Notes: generated by a model from the letters alone, not told the origin. A DNA stretch of 40,048 bases from an uncultured Opitutaceae bacterium (GCA_903919205.1 CAIXHE010000071.1:1-40048), one strand, 5' to 3'. Counted from the first letter of the stretch, positions 16,360 to 25,891 are shown. A program made the numbers and translations.

Positions 16360-19300
16360 TTGAAAATCCTCCGCGTCCTTAGGAACCTCCTGCTGGCGGC
16401 CGTGGCCCTGGCCGTGCTGGCCACCCTCGCCCTGTTCGCGCCCCCCCTCCAGGCGTGGATCGCGCAGCGGGCGCTCCAGTCCCTCGTCGCCGAGTCTGGC
16501 GTGGGCTCGCTCACGGCCGGCTTCGGCCGCCTGAGCGCCGAGGACATCCACCTCGAGGGACCCGTGGCCCGCGTGACTCTGCCCAGCCTCGAGGCCGAGC
16601 TCGGGCTTATCGAGGCCCTGTGGAGCCACCGGGTGCACCTGCACTCCCTGACGGCCAAGGGCTGGACCCTCGACCTGCGGGCGCCGGCGGAGCGCTCGGG
16701 CAAGGCCGCGGCTGATGCCCCGTCCGGCGTCCAGGACGCGGCCCACGATGCGGCCATGGCGGCCCAGAGGGCCGCGGGCCTGCTCGGCGGCGTCCTCGGC
16801 CGGGCGCGGTTTCCCTTCGACCTGGCGGTCGACCAGGTGGAGCTTGAGGGCGACGTGCTGCTGCCCGGCCGCAGTCCGTCGACCCCGGCCCGGGTGCACC
16901 TGATCCTCACCGGCGGCGGGCTCGCCGCGGGAAGGGAGGGCGTCTTCAGCATGGACGCCGCCAGCACGTGGGGGGCCTCGGCCGACCTCGCTGACGCGGC
17001 GACGGTCCACGGCGAGCTGCGGATCGGCATGGCGTCGGCCCGGGTCGTCGACCGGCTGAGCGTCCAGGCGGACCTGGCCTCCGCCGGCGGCCTATTTCCG
17101 GGCAACGTGGCCCTGGCGGCGGGTGTGGTCGCCCAACCGGGCGGGGAGGCCTACCACCTCTCCCTCGAGCGCGCAGGCCGCTCTCTGGTCGCGGTCACGA
17201 CCGACTTGTCGAGCGCCTCGGGGCGCCTGATGGGAACCTGGCAGGTGCACCTCACCGACGGCGACCTGACGGCCCTGGCCCGCGAGCACCCGCTGCCCTC
17301 CCTCACGCTCTCCGGCGAGGGAGCGCTCGACAGCGACGTGCAGCTGCAGAGCGTCCACGCGACGGGGCGAGTCCACGCCGCGGCGGCGCACCTGGGCGCC
17401 CTCGCAGGGCCGCTCGAAGCCGCGGGCTCGGTGACCGCCGACGCCGTCTTCGAAGGGGTCGGCGGCGCGGCCGGCGTGCGTGTGGACCACCTTGGGGTCT
17501 CGCTGGCCGGCGAGCACCCCGCCGTCGCGGGCCGCGGCCTTCAGCCGTTCTCCGTAGACCTCCACAGCGGGTCGGTGACCCCGTCGGATCCGGCCAAGCC
17601 CTGGTTCGAGGTGCGGCTAGAGGCCGTGCCCCTTGCGTGGTGGTGCGGCGCGCTTCCCGCCGGAACACTGGCGGGCCACGATGTCGCCGGGCTCCTTGAG
17701 GTGTCGCAGGAGGGCGCTCGCACCCGGGTGAGGTCGGTGGAGCCCCTGGCTGCCTCGGGCCTGTCGGTGGCCACCCCGTCCGGGAAGGCGGCCCGCGACC
17801 TGTCGCTCGTTGTCCCGCTGAGCGGCAGCTTCGGCGCGGACTCCTGGCAGGTGCGCTGTGAATCCGTGGCCATCGCCGTGTCGGGCAAGCCCCTCCTCTC
17901 GTGCCTCCTCGAGGCGTCCCAGGCCGCCGCGGCGCAGCCCGTCTCGCTGTCCGCGAAGGGAGAGGTGTCCCTCGCGAACGCGGCCGGCAACCCGGCCCTG
18001 GGCGGCCTGTCGTGGATCCGCGGAAAGACCGCGCAGTTCCAGCTGACGGCGACCCCCGGCCCCTCGCTCGTCGTCGACGGACACGTCCTTGTCCAGGGAC
18101 AATCGGTGGACCGCTCGATCGACGTGCACCCCCACCTCGAGATCGACCCGTCGGGTTCGGTCGACTTCACGCTGCCCACCACGCTGAAGGCCGGGGGCAC
18201 CGAGACCGACCTTACGGCGGAGGGAACATGGTCCTCCGACCCCGACGGCTTGCACCTCGACGCCAAGGTGGACGGCGAGCATGCCGAGCTGGAGCCTCTG
18301 GAGGTGCTGGCGGGGGCCCTGGCGGGTGCGGGCGGCCATCCGCTCACCGAGCGGGCACCCGGCGATGCAGGGCCCCGGGATGCCACGCCCTTCTGGGGCA
18401 ACTGGGTGGGCAGCCTCAGGCTCGCCTTCGGCGAGTTGCGGGCGCAGGGCAGGGACCTGAAGCTCGCCGCGGGTGACCTCGAATTCGACCACCGCGCGCT
18501 CAAGCTGCTCAAGGGACGGGCGGAGGTATCCCAGGACAACCTCGACAAGTGGGAGGGGACCCTGGCGTTCGATCCGGCTGCCGAGGTCCCCTACGCCCTG
18601 TCGGCCACGGGCTCCATGGGCGACGTGAGCGCCGCCACCTTCTTCCCCGCAAAGCGCGATGCCGACCTGCCGCTTGTCGAGGGCAAGTTCACGGTCGCCA
18701 CCGGCCTTCGCGGCAAGGGCCTCAACTTGGGCGATCTGCGGGACCGCACCCAGCAGGTCTTCAGGCTCGAGAGCAGCGGCGGCATCCTGCGCCTCCTGAA
18801 GGTCAGCATTGCGGACGCCATTCCCGAGTCGCCGTCCACCGTGGGCGACGAGCTGGGTTCCGTGGGCTCCGCGGTCGGCTCCATCTTCGGCATCAAGCAC
18901 GACGACTATTCCAACGGGAAGAACCGCCTGACGACGAACGCCGACGCGGTGCTCAACGTCACGAACAACCTGACCGAGATCGCCTTCGACCATGCATCCG
19001 CCGAGGCGCTCCGCGACGCCGATGGCACGTTGCACCTGGAACACATGGACCTCGAGTCCGCCGAGGAGCACCTGACGGGCTCCGGGGGCATCACGGGTTC
19101 GCAGGCCCGCCCCCTCGGCTCGCGCCCGCTCAGTCTGGACCTGCAGGTCGGCGTGATGGGTGACATGCTCAAACTGATGGCCAAGGCGGGCCTGGTGTCC
19201 CCCCAGAAGGACGCGCTAGGCTACACGCTGCTACCGGGGACCTTCCACTTCGGCGGAACGCTGTCCACCCCCGACTCCCAGGCCTGGCACGATTTCCTCG

Positions 19301-19362
19301 CCGAGGCGGCCAACCGCAAGTTGCCGAACCCGAAGAGCCCAGCGCCCGGCGCGGCGCACTGA
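16360..19362 (+). CDS. AsmA/TamB-like large envelope protein
   Basis: Protein of 1000 residues with a single N-terminal membrane anchor (LLLAAVALAVLATLALF, residues 9-25) and a long periplasmic part rich in short beta strands. The layout, with an early domain describing a shell (GFGRLSAEDIHLEGPVARV) and a late one ending in LPGTFHFGGTLSTPDS, is like AsmA-type proteins thought to bridge the periplasm and move phospholipids. The start is TTG 16360; no ATG gives the anchor. Exact subfamily is unclear because these proteins diverge fast. The stop is directly followed by GGCCGG. Confidence 0.7.
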   Translation: MKILRVLRNLLLAAVALAVLATLALFAPPLQAWIAQRALQSLVAESGVGSLTAGFGRLSAEDIHLEGPVARVTLPSLEAELGLIEALWSHRVHLHSLTAKGWTLDLRAPAERSGKAAADAPSGVQDAAHDAAMAAQRAAGLLGGVLGRARFPFDLAVDQVELEGDVLLPGRSPSTPARVHLILTGGGLAAGREGVFSMDAASTWGASADLADAATVHGELRIGMASARVVDRLSVQADLASAGGLFPGNVALAAGVVAQPGGEAYHLSLERAGRSLVAVTTDLSSASGRLMGTWQVHLTDGDLTALAREHPLPSLTLSGEGALDSDVQLQSVHATGRVHAAAAHLGALAGPLEAAGSVTADAVFEGVGGAAGVRVDHLGVSLAGEHPAVAGRGLQPFSVDLHSGSVTPSDPAKPWFEVRLEAVPLAWWCGALPAGTLAGHDVAGLLEVSQEGARTRVRSVEPLAASGLSVATPSGKAARDLSLVVPLSGSFGADSWQVRCESVAIAVSGKPLLSCLLEASQAAAAQPVSLSAKGEVSLANAAGNPALGGLSWIRGKTAQFQLTATPGPSLVVDGHVLVQGQSVDRSIDVHPHLEIDPSGSVDFTLPTTLKAGGTETDLTAEGTWSSDPDGLHLDAKVDGEHAELEPLEVLAGALAGAGGHPLTERAPGDAGPRDATPFWGNWVGSLRLAFGELRAQGRDLKLAAGDLEFDHRALKLLKGRAEVSQDNLDKWEGTLAFDPAAEVPYALSATGSMGDVSAATFFPAKRDADLPLVEGKFTVATGLRGKGLNLGDLRDRTQQVFRLESSGGILRLLKVSIADAIPESPSTVGDELGSVGSAVGSIFGIKHDDYSNGKNRLTTNADAVLNVTNNLTEIAFDHASAEALRDADGTLHLEHMDLESAEEHLTGSGGITGSQARPLGSRPLSLDLQVGVMGDMLKLMAKAGLVSPQKDALGYTLLPGTFHFGGTLSTPDSQAWHDFLAEAANRKLPNPKSPAPGAAH

Positions 19363-19729
19363 GGCCGGAAGTCGGTAGCCGTCGACGGGGTTGGGCGCAC
19401 GGGGGCCCGCCGCCCGGATCGGGCAAGACCCACCCGTCCGGGGAAAACGCCCGGTGGGCGGCCACCCGGAGGCTCGTTAACTAATTGTGCGTCGCGGGTT
19501 CGGAGGACCGCGAACCACCCCCCCGTCCCTTGCCCATGCAGGAAAATGTGCGGGCTACGTAGTCTTATCAAGAGACCGGGCGACATATGCTTATGGAACT
19601 ATCGTAGGGTGAAAACCCTAGGCCGAGCGCTCCGGTGCAAAAGTTTTCGCGAAGGCGTCCGATTACTAGGAGCTAACCCCGACCCATGCTCATCTACGCC
19701 CCTACCCCACCCGTCCCTGCGCGCATCTC
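19363..19729 (+). promoter_or_regulatory. Long structured leader upstream of the outer-membrane protein operon
   Basis: The 367-base gap holds no gene. Stem-loops visible are CCGGTGG / CCACCCGG (about 19451-19468, one bulge), TCGCGG / CCGCGA with a 10-base loop (19492-19513), and TAGGGT-GAAA-ACCCTA (19605-19620), a six-pair stem closed by a GNRA tetraloop. The AT-richer stretch near 19475-19490 could hold promoter elements. I do not recognise a known riboswitch class. Confidence 0.4.
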
Positions 19730-21046
19730 ATGAACCGCCTCGCCCATCCGCGCCTCCTCGGCGGCCTTCCCCACCGGGTCAGCTCGGTATGGGTTCTTGT
19801 CCTCGCCCTCGCCGCCTCGGCGCCGATCCCCGCGGCCGCGCAGCAGGCGCAGCCCGCCCCCTCGGTGGACACCCTCGCCAAGCGGATTGACCAGATGGAG
19901 TCCGAGATCAAGGCCCTGAAGGAGCAGCTGGCCACGGCGCAGACCCAGGCCCAGGACGCCGCGGCCGCGGCGTCGGTGGCGGAGCCGACCTACCCGAGCC
20001 TCAACTTCCACGGCTTCGGAGACACGCAGTACGAGTACACCTCCGACCAGAAGAACTTCCCGAACAGGTTCTGGCTGGGCGAGCTGGACTTCTACGTGAG
20101 CGCGCAGATCGCGCCGAACACGAGCATCATCTCCGAGAACGTGCTCTCCGCCGACCCGTCCACCAACAACTGGTCCTTCGAGGCGGAGCGCATCTTCATC
20201 GACTACAAGTTCAACCCGTACTTCAACGTGGTCGCGGGCCGCTTCCACACCGAGATCGGCTACTACAACACGGCTTTTCACCACGGGACGTGGTTCGAGA
20301 TGGACACGCATCGCCCGTGGTTCCTCGAATTCGAAGACAGCGGCGGGATCCTGCCCGTGCACATGGTCGGCGTCTCTGTGGACGGGGAGATCCCTTCGGG
20401 ATCCGCCAACCTTCACTACTGGTTTCAGGTGGGCAACGGACGCTCGTACGACAGCGCCCTCACGCCGCAGAACCCGACGCAGGCCGAGCATGTCGACAAC
20501 GGCCGCAAGGCCGTGAACATCGCCCTCACGTCCAAGCCCTCCTGGGCGCCCGGTTTCCAGTTCGGCGCGGGCTTCTACCACCAGGATGTCTCGCCGCAGA
20601 CCGCCGTTCCCGGAACGGGTGTCGAGGGCTTCGATGTGGTGCCCTCGGTCTCCCTGGCGACCGAGGACGAGACCATCGGCAACGTGAGCGTCATCTACAA
20701 CGGCAGGGACGGCTGGACGTTCCTGAACGAGGCGTTCCTGATCGGCCACCGGCCGACGGGCGACACCACCCACCACACCTTTGCCGCCTATAGCGAGGCG
20801 AGCAAGAAGCTCGGCGCCTGGACGCCCTACGCCCGGTTCACGTACGTCAATTCCCCGGCCTCCGACCCGGTCTACAATCTGATCCAGACGACGGGGCTGC
20901 GCTACGGCCCCACCTTCGGCCTTCGCTACGATTTCACGGACTACGCGTGCCTGAAGCTCCAGTACGATCTCACCTATGAGAGCAGCAGCGAGCAGGAGCA
21001 GGCCCCGACCAACGACGTCACCTTCCAGGTGGCCTTCACCTTCTGA
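19730..21046 (+). CDS. Outer-membrane beta-barrel (porin-like) protein
   Basis: Protein of 438 residues with a signal peptide (about residues 20-38, ending APIPAAAQQ), a short coiled coil (VDTLAKRIDQMESEIKALKEQL, about 45-66), then a barrel region of alternating strands that ends in the typical outer-membrane VTFQVAFTF. The barrel starts SLNFHGFGDTQYEY. Related to porins of the trimeric phosphate-selective or uncharacterised OprP-like kind, but the substrate is not shown. It leads an operon with a phosphate-binding-like protein and a SCO protein (gap 35 bases, then overlapping stop/start). Confidence 0.75.
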   Translation: MNRLAHPRLLGGLPHRVSSVWVLVLALAASAPIPAAAQQAQPAPSVDTLAKRIDQMESEIKALKEQLATAQTQAQDAAAAASVAEPTYPSLNFHGFGDTQYEYTSDQKNFPNRFWLGELDFYVSAQIAPNTSIISENVLSADPSTNNWSFEAERIFIDYKFNPYFNVVAGRFHTEIGYYNTAFHHGTWFEMDTHRPWFLEFEDSGGILPVHMVGVSVDGEIPSGSANLHYWFQVGNGRSYDSALTPQNPTQAEHVDNGRKAVNIALTSKPSWAPGFQFGAGFYHQDVSPQTAVPGTGVEGFDVVPSVSLATEDETIGNVSVIYNGRDGWTFLNEAFLIGHRPTGDTTHHTFAAYSEASKKLGAWTPYARFTYVNSPASDPVYNLIQTTGLRYGPTFGLRYDFTDYACLKLQYDLTYESSSEQEQAPTNDVTFQVAFTF

Positions 21047-21081
21047 GAGCACCGCGCCCCTCTGATCCTGAACCGGCTCCC

Positions 21082-21549
21082 ATGAGACACGCCCCAGCCC
21101 TTCTTGCCTGCCTGGCTCTGTTCGCCGGTTCCTGCGCTGCCGAGGACCTCGCCATCGTGGTGGCGAAGTCGGTACCGATCGACAACCTGTCCTCGGAAGA
21201 GCTCGGCAAGATCTTCCGCTGCGAGCAAACCGAGGCGCCCGACCACACCAAGCTGCAGATCTTCACCCGCGAGAAGGGCTGCCCGGAGCGTGAAACGATG
21301 CTCAGGGTGGTCTACCAGATGCCGGAGGCGGCCTACAACCGCTTCTTCATGCACCTCGTGTTCACCGGGCAGCTGACCGCGGCGCCCCGCGTGGTGGCCT
21401 CGGGCGCAGCCCTGAAGAGCCTGACCGCAGGCAACCCAGGGGTCGTCAGCTACCTGCGCCAGTCCCAGGTCGATGACACCGTCAAGGTGGTCAAGATCGA
21501 CGGCATGGCGCCGGGCGACCCGAAATACCCGCTCAAGCTGGCCCCGTGA
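21082..21549 (+). CDS. Periplasmic PstS-like substrate-binding domain protein
   Basis: Small exported protein of 155 residues with a signal peptide (ALLACLALFAGSCAAED). The mature part begins LAIVVAKSVPIDNLSSEELGKIFR, the usual start of the small phosphate-binding-protein-like domain family, and continues to VVSYLRQSQVD. No ABC permease is nearby, so it is not obviously a transporter subunit; the family often pairs with an outer-membrane protein. A lone Cys pair (near residues 48 and 72) may form a disulfide. The TGA overlaps the GTG of the following gene. Confidence 0.7.
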   Translation: MRHAPALLACLALFAGSCAAEDLAIVVAKSVPIDNLSSEELGKIFRCEQTEAPDHTKLQIFTREKGCPERETMLRVVYQMPEAAYNRFFMHLVFTGQLTAAPRVVASGAALKSLTAGNPGVVSYLRQSQVDDTVKVVKIDGMAPGDPKYPLKLAP

Positions 21550-22202
21550 GCGTGCCGCGCCGCTTCCTAGGCGTGGGGCCGTCCCTCCTCTGCCGGGCGG
21601 CGATCATGACCGCTTTCGGCCTTTCCGGTGCGGCGGCCGAGGCCCCCTGCCCCCTCTGCGCGGCCGCCGACCTGCAGGCCGCGGTCCCGCAGGCTTCCCG
21701 CAGGTCCGCCTATGCCCTCGACGCCTCGTGGGAGACCGACGCGGGCGCCCTCCTGAAGCTCGGCTCGCTCAGGGGACGCCCCGCGGTCGTTGCGCTCTTC
21801 TTCACGACGTGCCACGTGGCGTGCCCCATCACCGTGGAGACGCTCAGCGAGGTCGACCGCGACCTTCCGGCGGCCAGCTCGGTCCCGATCCTTCTTGTCA
21901 CGATCGATCCCCAGACGGACACGGTCTCCGAGCTTGCGCAGTGCCGCGCGGAGCACGCCCTGTCGGGGCGCTTCACCCTGGTGCGCGGCGCCCTCGCCGA
22001 CACGCAGGCCCTGGCCGACGCGACCGGCATCGCCTACCGGCGCGAGGCGAGCCGGCTCGTGCACATGCCGAAGATCGTGGTGCTAGACCGCGCCGGAAAC
22101 GTGGCGGCTAGCTTCCCCGGGCTTCGGGTCAATCCTCGCGACGTCGCACGGGCTGCGGCCAGCCTCGAGGCGGCTGGGTCCCAGGTGGCTTCCGCGCCCT
22201 GA
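21546..22202 (+). CDS. SCO1/SenC family copper chaperone-like protein
   Basis: Exported thioredoxin-fold protein of 218 residues, by family a copper donor or thiol reductase for cytochrome oxidase. The copper site is complete: Cys89 and Cys93 in TTCHVACPI and His173 in RLVHMPKIVVLD. The N-terminal hydrophobic stretch (about 14-31) is a signal peptide. An additional CPLC pair at residues 35-38 lies just after it and is not part of the standard SCO motif. GTG 21546 overlaps the preceding stop; ATG 21606 would remove part of the signal. The stop is followed by GGCCGGCC. Confidence 0.85.
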   Translation: MSVPRRFLGVGPSLLCRAAIMTAFGLSGAAAEAPCPLCAAADLQAAVPQASRRSAYALDASWETDAGALLKLGSLRGRPAVVALFFTTCHVACPITVETLSEVDRDLPAASSVPILLVTIDPQTDTVSELAQCRAEHALSGRFTLVRGALADTQALADATGIAYRREASRLVHMPKIVVLDRAGNVAASFPGLRVNPRDVARAAASLEAAGSQVASAP

Positions 22203-22212
22203 GGCCGGCCTC
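22201..22212. terminator. Perfect GC palindrome at convergent gene ends
   Basis: GAGGCCGGCCTC is an exact 12-base palindrome that includes the last two bases of the SCO gene stop and lies 4 bases before the end of the pyruvate kinase gene on the other strand. It is short with no U-run, so termination is tentative. Confidence 0.35.
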
Positions 22213-22215
22213 CCC

Positions 22216-23661
22216 TCACTCAACCGGCCGCATCTGGATCGTGTCGATCGACTTCTGGCCGGCCAGCACGTTGGTCACGACCACCATCCAATCGCCGGGC
22301 TCCACCCAGCCGCGCCTAAGCAGGTAGGCGAAGGCGTTGCAGATCGTGTCCTCGGGCTCGGGCGTGAACTCCATCAGGAAGGGCTCCACGCCCCACATGA
22401 GGAGCATGTGCCTGAACACCTGGGGCTCGTCCGTGAACGCGTAGATCGGGCATCGCCAGGCACGCAGCGCGGCGAGGGCCTGGGGCAATAGGCCGTTGCG
22501 GGTGAAGACCACGATGCCCTTGTCCCCGAGCTCCTGGGCCAGCACCACCGCCGAGCGCAGCAGCCGGTCCTTGTGGGTCTTCAGCGGGAGGTCTTCGTTG
22601 TAGCCCTTGGTGGCGTTGCCCTCGATACGGCCGGCCACCCGCTTCATGAATTGCACGCACTCGAGCGGGTACTTGCCGGTCGTCGTCTCCCCCGAGAGCA
22701 TGATGGCGTCGGCCGTGGACCACACGGCGCCCGCGATGTCGCTCACCTCGGCGCGGGTGGGCACCGGCGAGAGGATCATGGACTCGAGCAGGTGGGTGGC
22801 CACGATGACGGGCTTGCGATGGCGGATGCAGGCGTCGACCGTGCGCTTCTGGATCAGGGGCAGGTCCTCCATGGGCACCTCGATTCCCAGGTCGCCCCGC
22901 GCCACCATGACAGCGTCGGAGGCGACGATGATCTCGTCGAGGTTGGCGATGCCCGACTGGTCCTCGATCTTGGAAATGATCCTCGCGCGGCTCTTCAGGT
23001 CGGTCAGCACCCGCCTGAGGATGTCCACGTCGTCGGCCTCGCGCACGAACGAGAGCGCAAAGTAGTCGACCTGCTCCTCGACACCCACCGCGATGTCGGC
23101 CCGGTCCTTGGCGGTCAGGGCCGGCAGCCGCACCCTGACCCCCGGCAGGTTGATGTGGCGCCGGCTGCTCAGCTTGCCGGCCACGACCACCCGGCACCGC
23201 ACCCTCTCGGCGCTCGTGGCAACGACCTCCAGCCGGATCAGGCCGCTGTCCACAAGGACCGTGGTACCGGGCGCCACGTCGCCGCCCATCAGGGGGTAGT
23301 TGACGGAGACCGCGAGGACGCCGTCCTTGGACTTTCCGGGGGTCGGCAGAAGGTCGATCAGCTGGTCGGCCTTGAGGTCGACCGACTTCGCAAGGTCGCC
23401 CGTGCGGATCTCGGGGCCCTTGATGTCCATCATGAGGGCGATGTGGCGGTTCGTCCGCAGGCAGACCTCGCGCACACGGCGGATCATCTTGCGCGTCCAA
23501 GCCTCGTCCGCATGGGCCATGTTGAGGCGGCAAACGTCGACCCCTGCCAGGATCAGCTTCTCGAGCATATCCTCCTCCTCCGTCGCGGGACCGAGGGTGA
23601 AAACGATCTTGGTGAGGCGATAGGCCTCCTTCGGCAGGGGTGCGGGGGACGCAGGGTTCAC
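22216..23661 (-). CDS. pyk: Pyruvate kinase
   Basis: Pyruvate kinase of about 481 residues, turning phosphoenolpyruvate and ADP into pyruvate and ATP at the end of glycolysis. Motifs are TKIVFTLGPAT near the N terminus, MMDIKGPEIRTG, and the signature ISKIEDQSGIANLDEI with VMVARGDLGIEVP, which carries the metal and phosphate ligands, then AEVSDIAGAVWSTADAIMLSGETT. The frame has no ATG at the right place; GTG 23661 gives the usual length but its Shine-Dalgarno is too close, so the start is uncertain. It lies 68 bases after the YhbY gene, on the same strand. Confidence 0.9.
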   Translation of the reverse strand: MNPASPAPLPKEAYRLTKIVFTLGPATEEEDMLEKLILAGVDVCRLNMAHADEAWTRKMIRRVREVCLRTNRHIALMMDIKGPEIRTGDLAKSVDLKADQLIDLLPTPGKSKDGVLAVSVNYPLMGGDVAPGTTVLVDSGLIRLEVVATSAERVRCRVVVAGKLSSRRHINLPGVRVRLPALTAKDRADIAVGVEEQVDYFALSFVREADDVDILRRVLTDLKSRARIISKIEDQSGIANLDEIIVASDAVMVARGDLGIEVPMEDLPLIQKRTVDACIRHRKPVIVATHLLESMILSPVPTRAEVSDIAGAVWSTADAIMLSGETTTGKYPLECVQFMKRVAGRIEGNATKGYNEDLPLKTHKDRLLRSAVVLAQELGDKGIVVFTRNGLLPQALAALRAWRCPIYAFTDEPQVFRHMLLMWGVEPFLMEFTPEPEDTICNAFAYLLRRGWVEPGDWMVVVTNVLAGQKSIDTIQMRPVE

Positions 23662-23729
23662 CCCTGCCTGATAAGCACATCGGATGCCGAACTCCAGCCC
23701 GCCTTGCGGAGGGCCTGCCGCGGCCCTAT

Positions 23730-24026
23730 TCAGGACGGCTCGGACGGCGCCTTGGAGGGCGCGTAGAAGAGGGCCGTCTGGCCCACCGCGCCGACGCAGA
23801 GGGAATCGGAGCCCGCGCTCATCTCCTCGCAGAGCTTCGAGCGGGCGTGCCGGTCGCTGCCGAGGAGGCGGACCTTGACGAGCTCGTGGCGCCGCAGCAG
23901 CCGGCGCAGCTCGGCCATGAGCGCAGGCGTCAGGCCGTCTTTGCCCACCTTGAGGGCGGCTTCCAGGCGCTGCCCGCGGCCTCGCAGCTCCGCCTTCTGG
24001 GCTCCGGTCAGTAGGGGCAGGGTCAT
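23730..24026 (-). CDS. yhbY: YhbY-family RNA-binding protein
   Basis: CRM-domain RNA-binding protein of 98 residues, by family associated with the large ribosomal subunit precursor. The sequence LTGAQKAELRGRGQRLEAALKVGKDGLT contains the GxxG RNA-binding turn (GKDG) and HELVKVRLLG is the next conserved strand; it ends in a barrel-closing GQTALFY. ATG 24026 gives the family length, while a longer open frame starting at 24122 looks non-coding. Upstream of pyruvate kinase on the same strand and divergent from the ABC exporter gene. Confidence 0.88.
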   Translation of the reverse strand: MTLPLLTGAQKAELRGRGQRLEAALKVGKDGLTPALMAELRRLLRRHELVKVRLLGSDRHARSKLCEEMSAGSDSLCVGAVGQTALFYAPSKAPSEPS

Positions 24027-24124
24027 CGTCCGATCGTCGACGCCCCGGGCCCCGGCGCCAAGCGTATACCGACCGATCATTCCCATTGAAGTCCTGCCCC
24101 CTCGGGGTTCGCATACCCCCAAAG

Positions 24125-25891
24125 ATGCAACCGAACGCCTTCCGCAGGTTCTTAGGGCTGTGCCGGCCGCATGCCGGGGCGATCAGCCTGGGGGTGTTCC
24201 TCATCCTGGCGGCCACCCTCCTCACGCTGCCCGCGCCCTGGATCCTCAAGATCATCATCGACAGCGCCCTGCCGCAGCGGAACGTGGGCCTCCTGGCAAG
24301 GCTCCTCGGGCTCTTCACGGTGCTCTTCCTGCTGCGCGCCTGGCTCACGATGGTGCGCAACCGGGTGCTCCAGCACGCAGCGATGCGCCTGGTCTGCGAC
24401 CTGCGGATCCGGCTCTTCGCCCACCTGCAGACCCTTTCGCTCAGCTACTTCGACAACACCCACACGGGCGAGACCGTATCCCGGGTGAGCCAGGACACGG
24501 GCGAGGTCTACACCCTCACCAACGGATTCCTGATCAACCTGATCGCCGACTCCGTGACGGTCGTGGCCGTGGTCGGCTTCCTTTTCTACATCGACTGGAG
24601 GCTCGCGCTCGGCACCTGCGCCGTGATGCCGCTCTTCGTGCTCAATTACCTGCACAACCGCAGGCGCATGCGCGAGGAGAGCCGCCGCCACCGGCAGAAC
24701 TGGGACCGCGTGCTCGGTTTCCTTCACGAGAAGGTCTCGAGCGCCCGGGTGATCAAGTCGTTCGTGAGGGAGCAGGGGGAGATCCGTGCCTTCTCCAGCG
24801 GCATCAACGAGGATTTCTTCAACTACTCTCGGATCGTGATGCGCAACACGAAGCTGGCCGTGGTCGCCGACCTTCTGGGCTCCATAGGCGCCCTGATCGT
24901 GCTCGGCTACGGCGGCTGGCTCGTCATCCGCGGCGAGATGGGCGTTGGCACGCTCGTGGCCTTCAACGCCTATGTGGCCTTCGTCTTCCCTCCGATCGTG
25001 CGCTTCGTGGACCTGGCCACCATCTTCCAGCGGGCCATCACGGGAATGGAGAACGTCTTCGCCCTCCTGGACACCCAGCCCGAGGTCTCGGACCGGCCGG
25101 GCGCCTCCGCCCTGCCTGTCCTGCGGGGGGACATCGAGTTCCGGAACGTGAGCTTCGACTACAACGTGGAGGCCGCGAGCCCCGGGGGCCCGCGCACGCT
25201 CACGGGCGTCTCCTTCAGCGTTCGCGCCGGCCAGGTCGCCGCCATCGTCGGGCCCAGCGGATCGGGCAAGAGCACGATCATCAACCTGCTGGCTCGGTTC
25301 TACGATCCGGCGTCCGGGGAGATCCTGGTGGACGGCCGTGACCTGGGCCTGACGACCACGGAATCCTTCAGGAGGCAGATCGGCATCGTCCTCCAGGAGA
25401 ACGTGCTCTTCTCCGGGACGCTGGAGGACAACCTGAAGTACGGCAAGCCCGACGCCTCCCGCGAGGAGATCCTCGCCGCAGCCAGGACCGCGAACGCCCA
25501 CGAGTTCATCCTGGGCCTCCCGGATGGTTACAGCACGGTGGTGGGCGAGCGCGGCGCCCAGCTCTCCGGGGGCCAGCGCCAGAGGATCGCGATCGCGCGC
25601 GCCATCCTCAAGGACCCCCGCATCCTGATCTTCGACGAGGCGACGAGCGCCCTCGACCTGGCCTCCGAGCGCCTGATCCAGCAGGCCATGGAGCGGGTCA
25701 TGCAGGGACGCACGACCTTCATCATTGCCCACCGCCTATCGACCATCCAGAAGGCGGACGTGATCCTCGTGATGAACGAGGGGCGCCTCGTCGAGCAGGG
25801 AACGCACGCGCAGCTGGTGGCGCAGGGCGGGCTCTACTCGCGCTTGAACGCGCTCCAGTTTCCGGACCAGCCCGGGCCGCGGACGGCCTGA
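24125..25891 (+). CDS. ABC exporter, fused permease and ATPase (MsbA-like)
   Basis: Half-transporter of 588 residues. The first 310 residues hold six membrane helices and coupling helix sequence [13 protein letters not shown]. The ATPase half shows Walker [10 protein letters not shown] near residue 380, Q-loop [10 protein letters not shown], signature LSGGQ, Walker [13 protein letters not shown] and switch His in IIAHRLST. It resembles MsbA and multidrug exporters of the type IV ABC class and would work as a homodimer. The cargo, lipid or drug, cannot be told. ATG 24125 is preferred; an in-frame upstream start at 24086 adds residues unlike the family. Confidence 0.9.
   Translation: MQPNAFRRFLGLCRPHAGAISLGVFLILAATLLTLPAPWILKIIIDSALPQRNVGLLARLLGLFTVLFLLRAWLTMVRNRVLQHAAMRLVCDLRIRLFAHLQTLSLSYFDNTHTGETVSRVSQDTGEVYTLTNGFLINLIADSVTVVAVVGFLFYIDWRLALGTCAVMPLFVLNYLHNRRRMREESRRHRQNWDRVLGFLHEKVSSARVIKSFVREQGEIRAFSSGINEDFFNYSRIVMRNTKLAVVADLLGSIGALIVLGYGGWLVIRGEMGVGTLVAFNAYVAFVFPPIVRFVDLATIFQRAITGMENVFALLDTQPEVSDRPGASALPVLRGDIEFRNVSFDYNVEAASPGGPRTLTGVSFSVRAGQVAAIVGPSGSGKSTIINLLARFYDPASGEILVDGRDLGLTTTESFRRQIGIVLQENVLFSGTLEDNLKYGKPDASREEILAAARTANAHEFILGLPDGYSTVVGERGAQLSGGQRQRIAIARAILKDPRILIFDEATSALDLASERLIQQAMERVMQGRTTFIIAHRLSTIQKADVILVMNEGRLVEQGTHAQLVAQGGLYSRLNALQFPDQPGPRTA

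Noticed and set aside
17617-19071. 484-codon open frame antisense to the AsmA-like gene
   Set aside because: Low-complexity composition and no family; the plus strand has a membrane anchor and family-like C terminus.
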